From Arthrobacter sp. HY1533 (GTDB lineage Bacteria; Actinomycetota; Actinomycetes; Actinomycetales; Micrococcaceae), in contig NZ_JANKZF010000032.1 of NCBI RefSeq assembly GCF_027568515.1, positions 1 to 57,064 of the forward strand: DNA of 57,064 bases. Reading direction: 5' to 3'. Positions 31,414 through 42,229 of the stretch are shown here, in pieces; position 1 is the stretch's first letter; every line of letters begins with the position of its first letter. A program made the position numbers and the translations under genes. The notes under the pieces are model-generated. The model was given only the letters and a program-made list of their open reading frames with translations. It had not been told where the DNA came from and did no database searches.

Positions 31414-32337
31414 ATGACCCAACAGCAAGACCCAACGGACGCCTCAGACGGCGACCTGACTCCCGTCAAGCCCGTTGAAGCCGAGCTCCTGGTGGTCACC
31501 GGCATGTCCGGGGCGGGCCGCAGCACGGCAGCAAATGCGCTGGAGGACCACGGTTGGTACGTCATTGAAAACCTGCCCCCGCAAATGCTCGGCACCCTCG
31601 CCGATCTCGTCTCCCGCATGCCGGCCGCACTTCCCAAGCTCGCCGTCGTCGTGGACGTCCGCGGCAAGGCCCTCTTTGCCGACATCCGCGAATCCCTTAA
31701 CGCGCTTTCCGCAGCCGGCGTTGCCTACCGGGTCCTGTTCCTTGACGCCAACGACGACACCCTGGTCCGACGCTTTGAGCAGGGCCGCCGCCCGCACCCG
31801 CTGCAGGGCGACGGGCGCATCACCGACGGCATCAACGCCGAGCGGCTCCTGCTGGCCGAGATGAAGGCGCAGGCCGAAATGGTCCTGGACACCACCAACC
31901 TGAACGTCCACCAGCTAGGCACCGCCGTGACCGAGCTGTTCTCCGAATCCGGCCCCGTGGTGCTGAGCCTGACGGTCATGAGCTTCGGCTTCAAGTACGG
32001 GCTGCCCGTGGACGCCAACTATGTGGCCGACGTCCGCTTCATCCCCAACCCGCACTGGATCCCGCAACTGCGACCCCTTACGGGCCAGGATGCGGCCGTG
32101 AGCGACTATGTGCTCAAGGACAACGGTGCCGCCGAATTCGTGGACCGCTACGTTCACGCCCTGGAACCGGTGCTGGAAGGCTACCGCCGGGAAAACAAGC
32201 ACTACGCCACCATTGCCGTGGGCTGCACGGGCGGCAAGCACCGCTCCGTGGCCGTCGCCATTGAGCTGGCCAAGCGGCTGAGCCAGCTTCCCCGCGTCAC
32301 CACGAGCATCCGCCACCGCGACCTGGGCCGGGAGTAG
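31414..32337 (+). CDS. rapZ: RNase adapter RapZ / nucleotide-binding protein YvcJ
   Basis: A 307-residue protein with a P-loop (GMSGAGRST, about 30-38), the NLPP motif (ENLPPQML) and a C-terminal domain carrying [13 protein letters not shown], which binds phosphosugar in E. coli RapZ. In enterobacteria RapZ steers decay of a glucosamine-synthesis sRNA; in Gram-positives, including actinomycetes, the role is less clear. The ATG at 31414, with GGGAAGA upstream, is chosen over an upstream GTG because the first 37 codons lack family similarity. It begins the conserved rapZ-yvcK-whiA trio, two bases before yvcK. Confidence 0.94.
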   Translation: MTQQQDPTDASDGDLTPVKPVEAELLVVTGMSGAGRSTAANALEDHGWYVIENLPPQMLGTLADLVSRMPAALPKLAVVVDVRGKALFADIRESLNALSAAGVAYRVLFLDANDDTLVRRFEQGRRPHPLQGDGRITDGINAERLLLAEMKAQAEMVLDTTNLNVHQLGTAVTELFSESGPVVLSLTVMSFGFKYGLPVDANYVADVRFIPNPHWIPQLRPLTGQDAAVSDYVLKDNGAAEFVDRYVHALEPVLEGYRRENKHYATIAVGCTGGKHRSVAVAIELAKRLSQLPRVTTSIRHRDLGRE

Positions 32338-32339
32338 CC

Positions 32340-33332
32340 GTGTACACCGGAATCCTGCCGATCGTCCCCTCGGCCAACAAGCTTCCCGTGCCCGAATCCG
32401 GCGTCCGGGTCGCGGCGCTCGGCGGCGGGCACGGCCTTGCCGCGTCCCTGTCCGCCCTGCGCCTTGTCACGGGCAATGTGACGGCCATTGTGACAGTTGC
32501 TGACGACGGCGGCTCCTCCGGCCGCCTGCGCGAGGAGTTGGGCGTCCTGCCGCCGGGTGACCTGCGCATGGCCCTGTCCGCGCTGTGCGACGACACCGAC
32601 TGGGGCCGCACCTGGCGCGACGTCATGCAGCACCGTTTCACGTCCCGCGAGGGCGTGGCCGGGTCCCTGGACAACCACGCCCTGGGCAACCTGCTCATAG
32701 TCACCCTGTGGGAACTGCTGGGAGACCCCGTGGCAGGGCTGCGCTGGGCCGGGGCCCTGCTGGGCGCCCGCGGCGAGGTGCTGCCCATGGCCAGCGTGCC
32801 GCTCACGATTGAGGGCACAGTGCGCCACAATGGCGGCGGGCAGCTCATCCGCGGGCAGTCGCACCTGGCCAAGGCGGGGGAGCTGGCCGATGTGCGCCTG
32901 CTGCCCGAGGACGCGCCCGCCTGCGTGGAGGCCGTCGAAGCCATCCACAATGCCGACTGGGTGGTGCTCGGCCCGGGATCCTGGTACACCTCTGTGCTGC
33001 CACACCTGCTGCTGCCGGAAATGCGTGACGCCCTGTGCACCACCAAGGCCCGGCGGCTGCTCACCATGAACCTGGACATCAACGACCTCGAGGCCACGGG
33101 CATGAACGCCGCCGACCACCTGCATGTGATCTCGCGGTATGCGCCGGGGTTCAGCGTGGACGTGGTCCTGGCCGATCCCGGCTCCATTGGTGACGCGGGG
33201 GAGTTCCGGCGGGCCGCCGCAATGATAGGTGCGGAGGTCGTGTTCGGTAAGGTTGGCAGTTCCGGCGGAAACGCTGTGCACGACCCGCTGAGGCTCGCGG
33301 CAGCCTACCGGGATATTTTTGGGGAACGATGA
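32340..33332 (+). CDS. yvcK: Gluconeogenesis factor YvcK/CuvA (CofD-like UDP-GlcNAc-binding protein)
   Basis: A 330-residue Rossmann-like protein of the CofD/YvcK family. Signatures are [14 protein letters not shown] (about 28-41), [23 protein letters not shown] and [15 protein letters not shown]. In Bacillus and Mycobacterium this protein binds UDP-N-acetylglucosamine and supports cell-wall synthesis and growth on gluconeogenic carbon sources. GTG start, two bases after rapZ. It runs 26 bases before whiA, so the trio is one operon. Confidence 0.93.
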   Translation: MYTGILPIVPSANKLPVPESGVRVAALGGGHGLAASLSALRLVTGNVTAIVTVADDGGSSGRLREELGVLPPGDLRMALSALCDDTDWGRTWRDVMQHRFTSREGVAGSLDNHALGNLLIVTLWELLGDPVAGLRWAGALLGARGEVLPMASVPLTIEGTVRHNGGGQLIRGQSHLAKAGELADVRLLPEDAPACVEAVEAIHNADWVVLGPGSWYTSVLPHLLLPEMRDALCTTKARRLLTMNLDINDLEATGMNAADHLHVISRYAPGFSVDVVLADPGSIGDAGEFRRAAAMIGAEVVFGKVGSSGGNAVHDPLRLAAAYRDIFGER

Positions 33333-33357
33333 AGCAAGTGAAAGTGAAGGCAGAACC

Positions 33358-34338
33358 ATGGCGTTGACCGCGGCCGTAAAAGAGGAATTGTCCCGGCTGG
33401 ACGTTAAAAAGTCCTCGGTGCGTAAGGCCGAGGTCTCCGCGCTGCTGCGGTTCGCCGGCGGGCTGCACATCATCTCCGGGCGCATCGTCATTGAGGCCGA
33501 GGTGGACACCGCCGCCACGGCCCGCAGGCTGCGCGTTGCCATTGCCGAGATGTACGGGCACCAGAGCGAGATCGTGGTGGTCTCCGGCGGGGGACTGCGC
33601 CGCGGCAGCCGCTATGTGGTGCGTGTGGTGCGCGACGGCGAGGCACTGGCCCGCCAGAGCGGCCTGCTGGACGGCCGCGGCCGCCCCGTGCGGGGCCTGC
33701 CCTCCGCCGTCGTCAACGGCTCAACCGCCGACGCCGAGGCCGTGTGGCGCGGTGCCTTCCTGGCCCACGGCTCGCTGACCGAGCCGGGCCGCTCCTCAGC
33801 CCTTGAGGTCACCTGTCCCGGCCCCGAGGCTGCGCTTGCCCTGGTGGGTGCCGCTCGCCGCCTGGACATTGCCGCCAAGGCCCGCGACGTGCGCGGCATT
33901 GACCGCGTGGTGATCCGCGACGGGGACACCATTGGTGAACTGCTGGTGCGCATGGGCGCCCACGACACCTTCCTGGTGTGGGAGGAGCGCCGCATGCGCA
34001 AGGAAGTGCGCGCCACCGCCAACCGCCTGGCCAACTTTGACGACGCCAACCTGCGCCGCTCCGCCCAGGCCGCCGTGGCCGCCGGAGCCCGCGTGGAGCG
34101 TGCCCTGGAGATCCTGGGCGACGACGTCCCGGACCACCTCAAGTACGCCGGCGCCCTGCGCGTTGCGCACAAGCAGGCCAGCCTTGACGAGTTGGGACGG
34201 CTCGCCGACCCGCCGCTGACCAAGGACGCCATTGCGGGGAGGATCCGCCGCCTGCTGGCCATGGCCGACAAGAAGGCCAAGGACCTGGGCGTGCCCGGCA
34301 CTGAGTCGAACGTCACCTTTGACATGCTCGATGGCTAA
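33358..34338 (+). CDS. whiA: Sporulation/cell-division regulator WhiA
   Basis: A 326-residue WhiA protein. The N-terminal half (about 85-215) has the LAGLIDADG homing-endonuclease-like fold without the catalytic signature; [22 protein letters not shown] is the clearest block. The C-terminal part is a helix-turn-helix that binds DNA ([22 protein letters not shown] and [16 protein letters not shown]). In Streptomyces it activates division genes with WhiB during sporulation; in non-sporulating relatives it affects division and metabolism. The start at 33358 matches the family's N-terminus ([13 protein letters not shown]). It ends the rapZ-yvcK-whiA operon. Confidence 0.96.
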   Translation: MALTAAVKEELSRLDVKKSSVRKAEVSALLRFAGGLHIISGRIVIEAEVDTAATARRLRVAIAEMYGHQSEIVVVSGGGLRRGSRYVVRVVRDGEALARQSGLLDGRGRPVRGLPSAVVNGSTADAEAVWRGAFLAHGSLTEPGRSSALEVTCPGPEAALALVGAARRLDIAAKARDVRGIDRVVIRDGDTIGELLVRMGAHDTFLVWEERRMRKEVRATANRLANFDDANLRRSAQAAVAAGARVERALEILGDDVPDHLKYAGALRVAHKQASLDELGRLADPPLTKDAIAGRIRRLLAMADKKAKDLGVPGTESNVTFDMLDG

Positions 34339-34440
34339 CATGCCTAGTATGGAAGAGTAGAGCGTGGAACCGCCTCCCGGCGGAGCCGCCCGGCCGGCCA
34401 ACAATCCGGCCAACCACAGAAGAATCGCAATGGAGGAACC

Positions 34441-35064
34441 GTGACCAAGTACTCACTTCCGGAACTCAGCTATGACTATGCTGCGCTGGAGCCCAATATT
34501 TCGGCCCGCATCATGGAACTGCACCACAGCAAGCACCACGCAGCATACGTTGCCGGCGCCAACCTGGCCCTGGAGCAGCTCGCCGAGGCCCGCGAGAGCA
34601 ACAACTTCGCCAACATCAACCGGTTCTCCAAGGACCTGGCGTTCCACCTCGGTGGCCACACCAACCACTCCATCTTCTGGAACAACCTTTCCCCCGAGGG
34701 CGGCGACAAGCCCGAAGGCGAACTGGCAGCGGCCATCGACGATGCGTTCGGCTCCTTCGACGCCTTCCGCGCCCACTTCACGGCAGCAGCCATGGGCATC
34801 CAGGGTTCCGGCTGGGCACTGCTCTCCTACGAGGGCCTGGGCGGCAACATGGTGATCGAGCAGCTGTTCGACCAGCAGGGCAACATCCCCGTCGCCACCA
34901 CCCCGCTGCTCATGCTGGACATGTGGGAGCACGCCTTCTACCTGGACTACGTCAACGTCAAGGCCGACTACGTCAAGGCATTCTGGAACATTGTGAACTG
35001 GGCCGACGTCGCCAAGCGCTTCGAGGCAGCCCGCAAGAACGCCAGCGGCCTCATCCTGCCGTAG
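34441..35064 (+). CDS. sodA: Superoxide dismutase, Mn-type by motif
   Basis: A 207-residue Fe/Mn-family superoxide dismutase converting superoxide to H2O2 and O2. Metal ligands are His28, His76, Asp160 and His164. The outer-sphere Gln121 sits in GIQGSGW, and NHSIFW matches Mn enzymes; Fe or dual metal use is not excluded. No signal peptide, so it is cytoplasmic or exported by a non-classical route. GGAGGAACC stands directly before the GTG start. It has its own upstream gap of about 100 bases after whiA and is followed by a 259-base gap. Confidence 0.96.
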   Translation: MTKYSLPELSYDYAALEPNISARIMELHHSKHHAAYVAGANLALEQLAEARESNNFANINRFSKDLAFHLGGHTNHSIFWNNLSPEGGDKPEGELAAAIDDAFGSFDAFRAHFTAAAMGIQGSGWALLSYEGLGGNMVIEQLFDQQGNIPVATTPLLMLDMWEHAFYLDYVNVKADYVKAFWNIVNWADVAKRFEAARKNASGLILP

Positions 35065-35160
35065 GCAACAACAGCCTTGCGGCAGCACCGGAATTGACCG
35101 GCGCACCGCATTGCAGCACCACCGAAGATTGACCAATATGTGGACGCCCGCTCCGTGTGA

Positions 35161-36334
<1,174 letters not shown>

Positions 36335-36342
36335 GCACAAGC

Positions 36343-37581
36343 ATGACACTTCACACCCTCAGCGAACTCATCGATGAAGGTGTCCGCGGGCGGTACGTTC
36401 TGGTTCGAAGCGACCTGAACGTGCCGCTCGACGGCTCTAACGTCAGTGACGACGGACGCATCAAGGCGTCCCTGCCTGTCATCTCCGCCCTCGCCGGTGC
36501 CGGTGCCCGTGTCCTGGTCAGCGCCCACCTGGGCCGCCCCAAGGGTGCCCCCGAGGCCAAGTACTCCCTGGCCCCGGCCGTGGCGCGCCTGGCCGAGCTG
36601 GCCCCGGAACTCAACGCGACCCTGGCCGCGGACACCACCGGCCCGGCAGCCCAGGCGGCAGCCGCCGCACTGGTTGACGGTTCCGTGCTGGTCCTGGAAA
36701 ACGTGCGCTTCGACGCCCGTGAAACGTCCAAGGACGACGCCGAGCGGGCGGCCTTCGCCGCCGAGCTGGCAGCCCTTACAGGCAGCAACGGCGCCTACGT
36801 GGACGATGCCTTCGGTGCCGTGCACCGCAAGCACGCCAGCGTGTACGACATCGCCAAGGCGCTGCCGTCCTACCAGGGTGACCTGGTGCGCACCGAGCTT
36901 GAGGTGCTGCGCAAGCTCACCACCGAGTCCGAGCGCCCCTACGTGGTGGTGCTCGGCGGCTCCAAGGTCTCCGACAAGCTGGCCGTCATTGACAACTTGA
37001 TTGGCAAGGCCGACTCCATCCTGGTGGGCGGCGGCATGCTGTTCACCTTCCTTGCGGCCCAGGGCCACAAGGTTGGCGCCTCGCTGCTGGAAGTTGACCA
37101 GATCCCCGTGGTCCAGGACTACCTGGCCCGCGCGGAAGCCGCAGGAACCAGCTTCGTGCTGCCCACCGACGTCGTCGTGGCCGCCGGCTTTGCCGCCGAC
37201 GCCGCACACGAGGTGGTTGCCGCCGACGCCATTGAAGGCAGCTCCTTCGGTGCCACGGGCCTGGGCCTGGACATCGGCCCTGAGTCCGGTGCCGCATTCG
37301 CCGCCGCTATCGCCTCCGCAAAGACAGTGTTCTGGAACGGCCCCATGGGTGTGTTCGAGTTCGCTGCCTTCGCCGAAGGCACGCGGGCAGTTGCCGCAGC
37401 GCTGGAAGCAAACAGCAGCAACGGCGGCTTCACGGTGGTGGGCGGCGGCGACTCCGCCTCGGCCGTCCGCTCGCTGGGCTTTGCCGACACCGCCTTCGGG
37501 CACATCTCCACGGGTGGCGGCGCCAGCCTGGAATACCTTGAGGGCAAGGAACTGCCCGGCTTGGTCGCGCTGGACCGCTAA
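36343..37581 (+). CDS. pgk: Phosphoglycerate kinase
   Basis: A 412-residue glycolytic kinase transferring phosphate from 1,3-bisphosphoglycerate to ADP. The N-domain carries YVLVRSDLNVPLDG and HLGRPKG, and the C-domain carries the nucleotide-binding VVLGGSKVSDKL and VVGGGDSASAVR. Length is normal. The ATG at 36343 lies 8 bases after gapA, so coupled expression with gapA is expected. A terminator-like hairpin begins 8 bases after its stop. Confidence 0.98.
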   Translation: MTLHTLSELIDEGVRGRYVLVRSDLNVPLDGSNVSDDGRIKASLPVISALAGAGARVLVSAHLGRPKGAPEAKYSLAPAVARLAELAPELNATLAADTTGPAAQAAAAALVDGSVLVLENVRFDARETSKDDAERAAFAAELAALTGSNGAYVDDAFGAVHRKHASVYDIAKALPSYQGDLVRTELEVLRKLTTESERPYVVVLGGSKVSDKLAVIDNLIGKADSILVGGGMLFTFLAAQGHKVGASLLEVDQIPVVQDYLARAEAAGTSFVLPTDVVVAAGFAADAAHEVVAADAIEGSSFGATGLGLDIGPESGAAFAAAIASAKTVFWNGPMGVFEFAAFAEGTRAVAAALEANSSNGGFTVVGGGDSASAVRSLGFADTAFGHISTGGGASLEYLEGKELPGLVALDR

Positions 37582-37588
37582 GCGCAAC

Positions 37589-37621
37589 GGTGGCGGCGGG
37601 ACATCCCCGCCGCCACCTTTT
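37589..37621 (+). terminator. Intrinsic terminator between pgk and tpiA
   Basis: GGTGGCGGCGGG (37589-37600) pairs with CCCGCCGCCACC (37606-37617) and is followed directly by TTTT. It lies inside the gapA-pgk-tpiA cluster, so it should terminate part of the transcription and lower tpiA relative to gapA-pgk, unless tpiA has its own promoter. Confidence 0.85.
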
Positions 37622-37668
37622 GTGCCGGGACCGCCCGGCACCCGATCGACAACTGTTGCAACAACAGT
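37622..37668 (+). other. Two further hairpins in the tpiA leader
   Basis: GTGCCGGG (37622-37629) pairs with CCCGGCAC (37634-37641) around a 4-nt loop. ACTGTTG (37652-37658) pairs with CAACAGT (37662-37668) around 3 nt. The second ends 21 nt before the TTG start of tpiA. They could shield a processed 5' end or modulate translation. Confidence 0.6.
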
Positions 37669-37689
37669 GACGCAAGAAACGAGAGAACT

Positions 37690-38505
37690 TTGACGACTTC
37701 AACCAATGGTGCATTCGACCGGACACCGCTGATTGCCGGCAACTGGAAGATGAACATGGACCACGTCCAGGGCATCACCCTGCTCCAAAAGCTTGCCTGG
37801 ACGCTGTCCGACGCCCGCCACGACTTCGACCGCGTTGAAGTTGCCGTGTTCCCCCCGTTCACCGACCTGCGCGGTGTGCAGACCCTGGTCCAGGGCGACA
37901 AGCTCAAGCTGGCCTACGGTGGCCAGGACCTGTCCGACAAGGACTCCGGCGCCTACACCGGTGACATCTCCGGCGCATTCCTGAACAAGCTCGGCTGCAG
38001 CTACGTGCTCGTTGGCCACAGCGAACGCCGCGAATTCCACAACGAGGGCGACGAACTGCTCAACGCCAAGGTCAAGGCAGCGTTCCGCAACGAGGTCACC
38101 CCCGTGCTGTGCGCCGGCGAGGGCCTGGAAATCCGCAAGGCCGGAACCCACGTCGAGCACACGCTCGCCCAGGTCCGCGGCGGCGTCGCCGGCCTGACCG
38201 CCGAGCAGGCCGCACAGCTCGTCATCGCCTACGAGCCCGTCTGGGCCATCGGCACCGGTGAAGTGGCCGGCCCGGAGGACGCACAGGAAATGTGCGCCGC
38301 CATCCGCGCCGAACTCGTTGAACTGTTCGACGCCGAAACCGCTGCCAAGACCCGCCTGCTCTACGGCGGCTCGGTCAAGGCCAACAACGTTGGCGCCATC
38401 ATGGCAGAGCGCGACGTCGACGGCGTGCTGGTGGGCGGCGCAAGCCTGGACGCCGGCGAATTCGCCAACATTGCACGCTTCGAAAAGCACCTCGTCACCA
38501 ACTAG
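37690..38505 (+). CDS. tpiA: Triose-phosphate isomerase
   Basis: A 271-residue TIM-barrel enzyme interconverting dihydroxyacetone phosphate and glyceraldehyde 3-phosphate. Catalytic Lys20 lies in GNWKMN, His in VGHSERREF, and Glu in [11 protein letters not shown]; the phosphate-binding YGGSVKANN is near the end. It starts with the rare TTG, preceded by a modest GAGAG. The weak start and the upstream terminator both suggest less product than gapA and pgk. The N-terminal ~10 residues before DRTPLIAGN are longer than in many homologues; no internal start fits better. Confidence 0.97.
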   Translation: MTTSTNGAFDRTPLIAGNWKMNMDHVQGITLLQKLAWTLSDARHDFDRVEVAVFPPFTDLRGVQTLVQGDKLKLAYGGQDLSDKDSGAYTGDISGAFLNKLGCSYVLVGHSERREFHNEGDELLNAKVKAAFRNEVTPVLCAGEGLEIRKAGTHVEHTLAQVRGGVAGLTAEQAAQLVIAYEPVWAIGTGEVAGPEDAQEMCAAIRAELVELFDAETAAKTRLLYGGSVKANNVGAIMAERDVDGVLVGGASLDAGEFANIARFEKHLVTN

Positions 38506-38612
38506 CAACTTGCCGTATCCATTCGCCTTGTGCGTTCGGACACGGCTAGACTTGTGGCGGTGCAAACACCAAAGCTTTGAATTACCCCTTCACCATGTTC
38601 GAAAGGCCACTC

Positions 38613-38867
38613 GTGGAAGCACTACAAATCGCCCTGCAGATCGTCTTGGGTGTCACCAGCCTGCTGCTGACCCTGCTGATCCTCCTGCACAAGGGCCGTG
38701 GCGGCGGTCTCTCCGACATGTTCGGCGGCGGCATGAGCTCGAACCTCGGTTCCTCGGGTGTGGCTGAGCGCAACCTCAACCGCTTCACTGTCATCCTCGG
38801 CGTTGTCTGGGGTGCCGTGATCATTGGCCTGGGCCTGATCATGTCCTACGGGAACATCGGCGGCTAG
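38613..38867 (+). CDS. secG: Preprotein translocase subunit SecG
   Basis: An 84-residue inner-membrane protein that assists the SecYE channel. Two hydrophobic helices (about 4-25 and 57-77) flank a Gly/Ser-rich loop with the family HKGRGGGLSDMFGGG segment. The GTG at 38613 is chosen because GAAAGG lies 7 bases before it and the length then fits the family; ATGs at 38595 and 38577 are in frame. tpiA ends 107 bases upstream, and TAGACT at 38547-38552 could be a separate -10. A strong terminator follows. Confidence 0.92.
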   Translation: MEALQIALQIVLGVTSLLLTLLILLHKGRGGGLSDMFGGGMSSNLGSSGVAERNLNRFTVILGVVWGAVIIGLGLIMSYGNIGG

Positions 38868-38881
38868 TTTTCGCCCAACGC

Positions 38882-38918
38882 AAGAAGGCCCCCATCCGGC
38901 AAGGATGGGGGCCTTCTT
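38882..38918. terminator. Bidirectional terminator between secG and pgl
   Basis: A perfect 16-bp stem (38882-38897 with 38903-38918) has a 5-nt loop. The stem ends in AAG/CTT runs on each strand, and the two flanking genes converge on it, so it serves both. Confidence 0.9.
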
Positions 38919-38933
38919 CATGCCTGGGGGTGC

Positions 38934-39737
38934 TTAGTGCTCGCGGCGCATGAGCGCCGACGGAACCTTTGCTGCTGCTGCCTCGTCCACGAGCCACAGG
39001 GTCTTGTGGATGCCGCGTGCGCCGGAGGCCGGAACCTGCAGCTCACTGGCGCCGGCCAGGCCCAGGCCCACGGCCGCAGCCTTGTCGGCACCTGCTGCGA
39101 CGATCCAGATTTCCTGGGCCGAGTTGATGGTCTCCAACGTCAGGGAAACCCGCAGCGGCGGCGGCTTGGGCGAGTTGCGCACTGCAACCACCGGCACGCC
39201 CTTGGTGCGGATGCCCGCCAACTCCGGGAACAGCGAGGCAATGTGCGCGTCCGGGCCAAGGCCCAGCAGCAGCACGTCAAAGCGCGGGACCGGCGGGGCT
39301 GTCTCGGGCGACTCGTCGTCGTTCTCCCATTCGGACCGGGCCGCGGCGGCGAGTTCGGCGGCATAGTTCGCCACTGCCTCGTCGAGGTTCGCAACGGTGT
39401 CCGATGCCGCCATGACGTGGACCCTGGCCGGGTCCACGGGAATGTGGTCCAGCAGGGCTTCGGCTGCCTGGCCGGCGTTGCGGTCGGGGGAGTCCGTGGC
39501 CACAAAGCGGTCGTCGCCGAACCAGAAGTTGACCTTGCCCCAGTCAACGGCGAGGCGTGCCGGGGATGCGGCCACTTCGCGCAATGTGGCAATGCCGACG
39601 CTGCCGCCGGTCAGGACTACCGTTGCCTCGCCGCGTTCGCTCTGGACGTCGAGCAGCCGGGTGATGAGCCGAGCGGCCGTGGTGGCTGCCAGGACATCAA
39701 AGGACGGGTGCGGGGTAATGCGTACATTCGGGCTCAT
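38934..39737 (-). CDS. pgl: 6-phosphogluconolactonase
   Basis: A 267-residue DevB/Pgl-type lactonase hydrolysing 6-phosphogluconolactone to 6-phosphogluconate. The glucosamine-6-phosphate-isomerase-like fold is shown by VVLTGGSVGIATL (about 40-52), VNFWFGDDRFV, and LLGLGPDAHIASLFP. It is the last gene of the minus-strand pentose-phosphate operon. Its ATG overlaps the opcA stop by four bases, implying coupled translation. Confidence 0.95.
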   Translation of the reverse strand: MSPNVRITPHPSFDVLAATTAARLITRLLDVQSERGEATVVLTGGSVGIATLREVAASPARLAVDWGKVNFWFGDDRFVATDSPDRNAGQAAEALLDHIPVDPARVHVMAASDTVANLDEAVANYAAELAAAARSEWENDDESPETAPPVPRFDVLLLGLGPDAHIASLFPELAGIRTKGVPVVAVRNSPKPPPLRVSLTLETINSAQEIWIVAAGADKAAAVGLGLAGASELQVPASGARGIHKTLWLVDEAAAAKVPSALMRREH

Positions 39738-40684
39738 GGGGCTACCTTTTCCTCGGCGAGGAGCTTGTTCAGGCCTTCGGTGACGACTTCACCAAATACC
39801 TCGTCGGGGTCAAGACGGCGCAATTCCTCCGCCAGGCAATCCTGCAGGGAGCGGCGCGGCAGCGAAATCTGCTGCTCGGGCTGCCCCGTCTGGCTCAAGG
39901 TTGCCTCGTTGCTGCCGGGGCGGTTCAATTCGACCCGTCCCTTGCTGCGTTCAATGACAACCCTGCGGATGCCTGTGCCGCGCGGATCCTCAGTGACCGT
40001 GATGGGCACATTGAGGGCCCGGCGCAGCCAGGCAGCCAGCAGCAGCGTGCTGGGGGAGTCGCTTGCGCCCTCCACCTGCAGGGCCGTGATGGGGTCGGAG
40101 CCGTCGTACTGGTCCAGGGCGGCGGCCAGCTGGATGCGCCAGTTGGTCAGCCGCGTCCAGGCCAGGTCCGTGTCTCCGGCCGCGTAGGTGCGGGCAATGT
40201 GCGTCAGCGCCTCACGGGGATCGGAGGAGTTGGAGGAATCCGTGATGCGGCGGTGCGCAATCCGGCCAACGGGCGACTGGCTGGGGACGGCCGGTGCACC
40301 ATTGGGCCACCAGGCCACGATGGGTGCGTCGGGCAGCAGCAGGGCCGAGACGAGCGACTCGTTTTCGGCGGCAAGCTCGCCGGAACCGCGCAGCACGATG
40401 ACCTCGGATGCGCCGGCGTCGCCGCCCACGCGGATCTGGCCGTCCAGGCCGGTCGGCGCGTCCGCGGAACCCGCAGCCAGCACAATGATGCGGCAGGGGT
40501 GTTCGCGGCTGGCCAGGTTGGCGGCCGCAATGGCCTCCTCTTCAAGCCCGCTCCGGGTGATGACCACAAGGGTCAGCACACGGCCCAGGGCGACGACGCC
40601 GCCCTGTTCGCGCAGCTTGACGATCTCCTTGGTGATCTTGGAAGTGGTTGTATCCGGCAGTTCAACAATCACGGCCTGCGCCAC
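39734..40684 (-). CDS. opcA: Glucose-6-phosphate dehydrogenase assembly protein OpcA
   Basis: A 316-residue OpcA. In cyanobacteria and actinobacteria the protein assembles or activates Zwf; in Corynebacterium it is a stable subunit needed for activity. Family blocks include DTTTSKITKEIVKLREQ at the start, and PIVAWWPNGAPAVPSQSPVG and RRITDSSNSSDP in the middle. No enzymatic motif is evident. The coding region overlaps zwf by 16 bases upstream and pgl by 4 bases downstream, as expected for a protein working in a complex with Zwf. Confidence 0.95.
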   Translation of the reverse strand: MAQAVIVELPDTTTSKITKEIVKLREQGGVVALGRVLTLVVITRSGLEEEAIAAANLASREHPCRIIVLAAGSADAPTGLDGQIRVGGDAGASEVIVLRGSGELAAENESLVSALLLPDAPIVAWWPNGAPAVPSQSPVGRIAHRRITDSSNSSDPREALTHIARTYAAGDTDLAWTRLTNWRIQLAAALDQYDGSDPITALQVEGASDSPSTLLLAAWLRRALNVPITVTEDPRGTGIRRVVIERSKGRVELNRPGSNEATLSQTGQPEQQISLPRRSLQDCLAEELRRLDPDEVFGEVVTEGLNKLLAEEKVAP

Positions 40685-42213
40685 GTCCTTCCGTCTCGCT
40701 TCATCAATTCATCGGCTGAGGCGGGGCCCCAGCTTCCCGGCTCGTAGCTTTCGGGCCGGCTGCCACCCGCCGCCCAGAAGTCCTCGAACGGGTCCAGGAT
40801 CTTCCAGGACAGTTCAACTTCCTCGTGGCGGGGGAACAGCGGCGGCTCGCCCAGCAGCACGTCCAGGATCAGTCGCTCGTACGCCTCCGGGCTCGACTCG
40901 GTGAAGGCGTGCCCGTAGCCGAAGTCCATTGTCACGTCGCGGACTTCCATCTGCGTGCCCGGCACCTTGGAGCCGAACCGGATGGTCACGCCCTCGTCGG
41001 GCTGGACGCGGATGACCACGGCGTTCTGGCCGAAGTCGTCTTCCGCGTGATCCGTGAAGAGCAGGTTTGGCGCGCGCTTGAAGACCACTGCGATCTCGGT
41101 GACACGGCGGCCCAGGCGCTTGCCTGCACGCAGGTAGAACGGCACACCTGACCAGCGGCGGGTGTTGATGTCCAGGCGGATGGCCGCGAAGGTCTCCGTG
41201 GTGGAATCGGCGGGAATGCCCTCTTCCTCCAGGTAGCCCTGCACGTGCTCGCCGCCCTGCCAGCCGCCGGCGAACTGGCCGCGGGCTGAATGGGTGGACA
41301 GGTCCTCGGGCAGCTTGACAGCGGCCAGGACCTTTTCCTTCTCGGCACGCAGGTGGTCGGCGTTGAAGGAGATGGGCTCCTCCATGGCCGTCAGGGCCAG
41401 CAGCTGCAGCAGGTGGTTCTGGATGACGTCGCGGGCCGCGCCCACGCCGTCGTAGTAGCCTGCGCGGCCGCCGGTGCCAATGTCCTCGGCCATGGTGATC
41501 TGCACATGGTCCACGTAGTTGGCGTTCCACAGCGGTTCAAAGAACTGGTTGGCGAAGCGCAGTGCCAGGATGTTCTGCACCGTCTCCTTGCCCAGGTAGT
41601 GGTCGATCCGGAACACGGCATCCGCCGGGAACACGGACTCGACAATGTCATTGAGGGCGCGTGCGGACTCAAGGTTGTGCCCGAACGGCTTCTCAATGAC
41701 AACGCGGCGCCAGCTTTCATCCTCTGTCTGTGCCAGACCGTGGGCCGAGAGCTGGCGGCAAACCAGTTCAAAGGCCTTGGGCGGGATGGACAGGTAGAAG
41801 GCGTGGTTGCCGCGGGTGCCGCGGGTCTCATCGAGCTCGGCCAGGGTTGCCTTGAGCCGCTCGAAGGCGGCGTCGTCGTCAAATTCGCCCTGGACAAAGC
41901 GGATGCCCTCGCTGAGCTGGTTCCACACGGTCTCGTCAAACGGGGTGCGGCAGTGCGCCTTGACCGAAGCCTTCACCTCGGCGGCGAAGTCCTCGTCCGC
42001 CCACGCCCGGCGGGCAAAGCCCACCAGTGCGAAGCTGGGGGGCAGCAGGCCGCGGTTGGCAAGGTCATACACGGCAGGCATGAGCTTCTTGCGCGACAAG
42101 TCGCCGGTGACTCCGAAGAGCACCAGCGACGACGGGCCCGCGACCCGGGACAGCCGGCGGTCGCGGCTGTCCCGGAGCGGGTTTTCATTATGGGGTGTGG
42201 CAGAAGTGGACAT
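40669..42213 (-). CDS. zwf: Glucose-6-phosphate 1-dehydrogenase
   Basis: A 514-residue enzyme committing glucose 6-phosphate to the oxidative pentose-phosphate pathway. The coenzyme fingerprint is LVLFGVTGDLSRKKL (about 30-44), the substrate-binding RIDHYLGKE carries the catalytic His, and EKPFGH precedes it. Length matches the family. No strong ribosome-binding site precedes the ATG at 42213; it lies 16 bases after pgi, so it probably relies on coupling. The 3' end overlaps opcA. Confidence 0.98.
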   Translation of the reverse strand: MSTSATPHNENPLRDSRDRRLSRVAGPSSLVLFGVTGDLSRKKLMPAVYDLANRGLLPPSFALVGFARRAWADEDFAAEVKASVKAHCRTPFDETVWNQLSEGIRFVQGEFDDDAAFERLKATLAELDETRGTRGNHAFYLSIPPKAFELVCRQLSAHGLAQTEDESWRRVVIEKPFGHNLESARALNDIVESVFPADAVFRIDHYLGKETVQNILALRFANQFFEPLWNANYVDHVQITMAEDIGTGGRAGYYDGVGAARDVIQNHLLQLLALTAMEEPISFNADHLRAEKEKVLAAVKLPEDLSTHSARGQFAGGWQGGEHVQGYLEEEGIPADSTTETFAAIRLDINTRRWSGVPFYLRAGKRLGRRVTEIAVVFKRAPNLLFTDHAEDDFGQNAVVIRVQPDEGVTIRFGSKVPGTQMEVRDVTMDFGYGHAFTESSPEAYERLILDVLLGEPPLFPRHEEVELSWKILDPFEDFWAAGGSRPESYEPGSWGPASADELMKRDGRTWRRP

Positions 42214-42229
42214 CTGTTGTTAGACAGCC

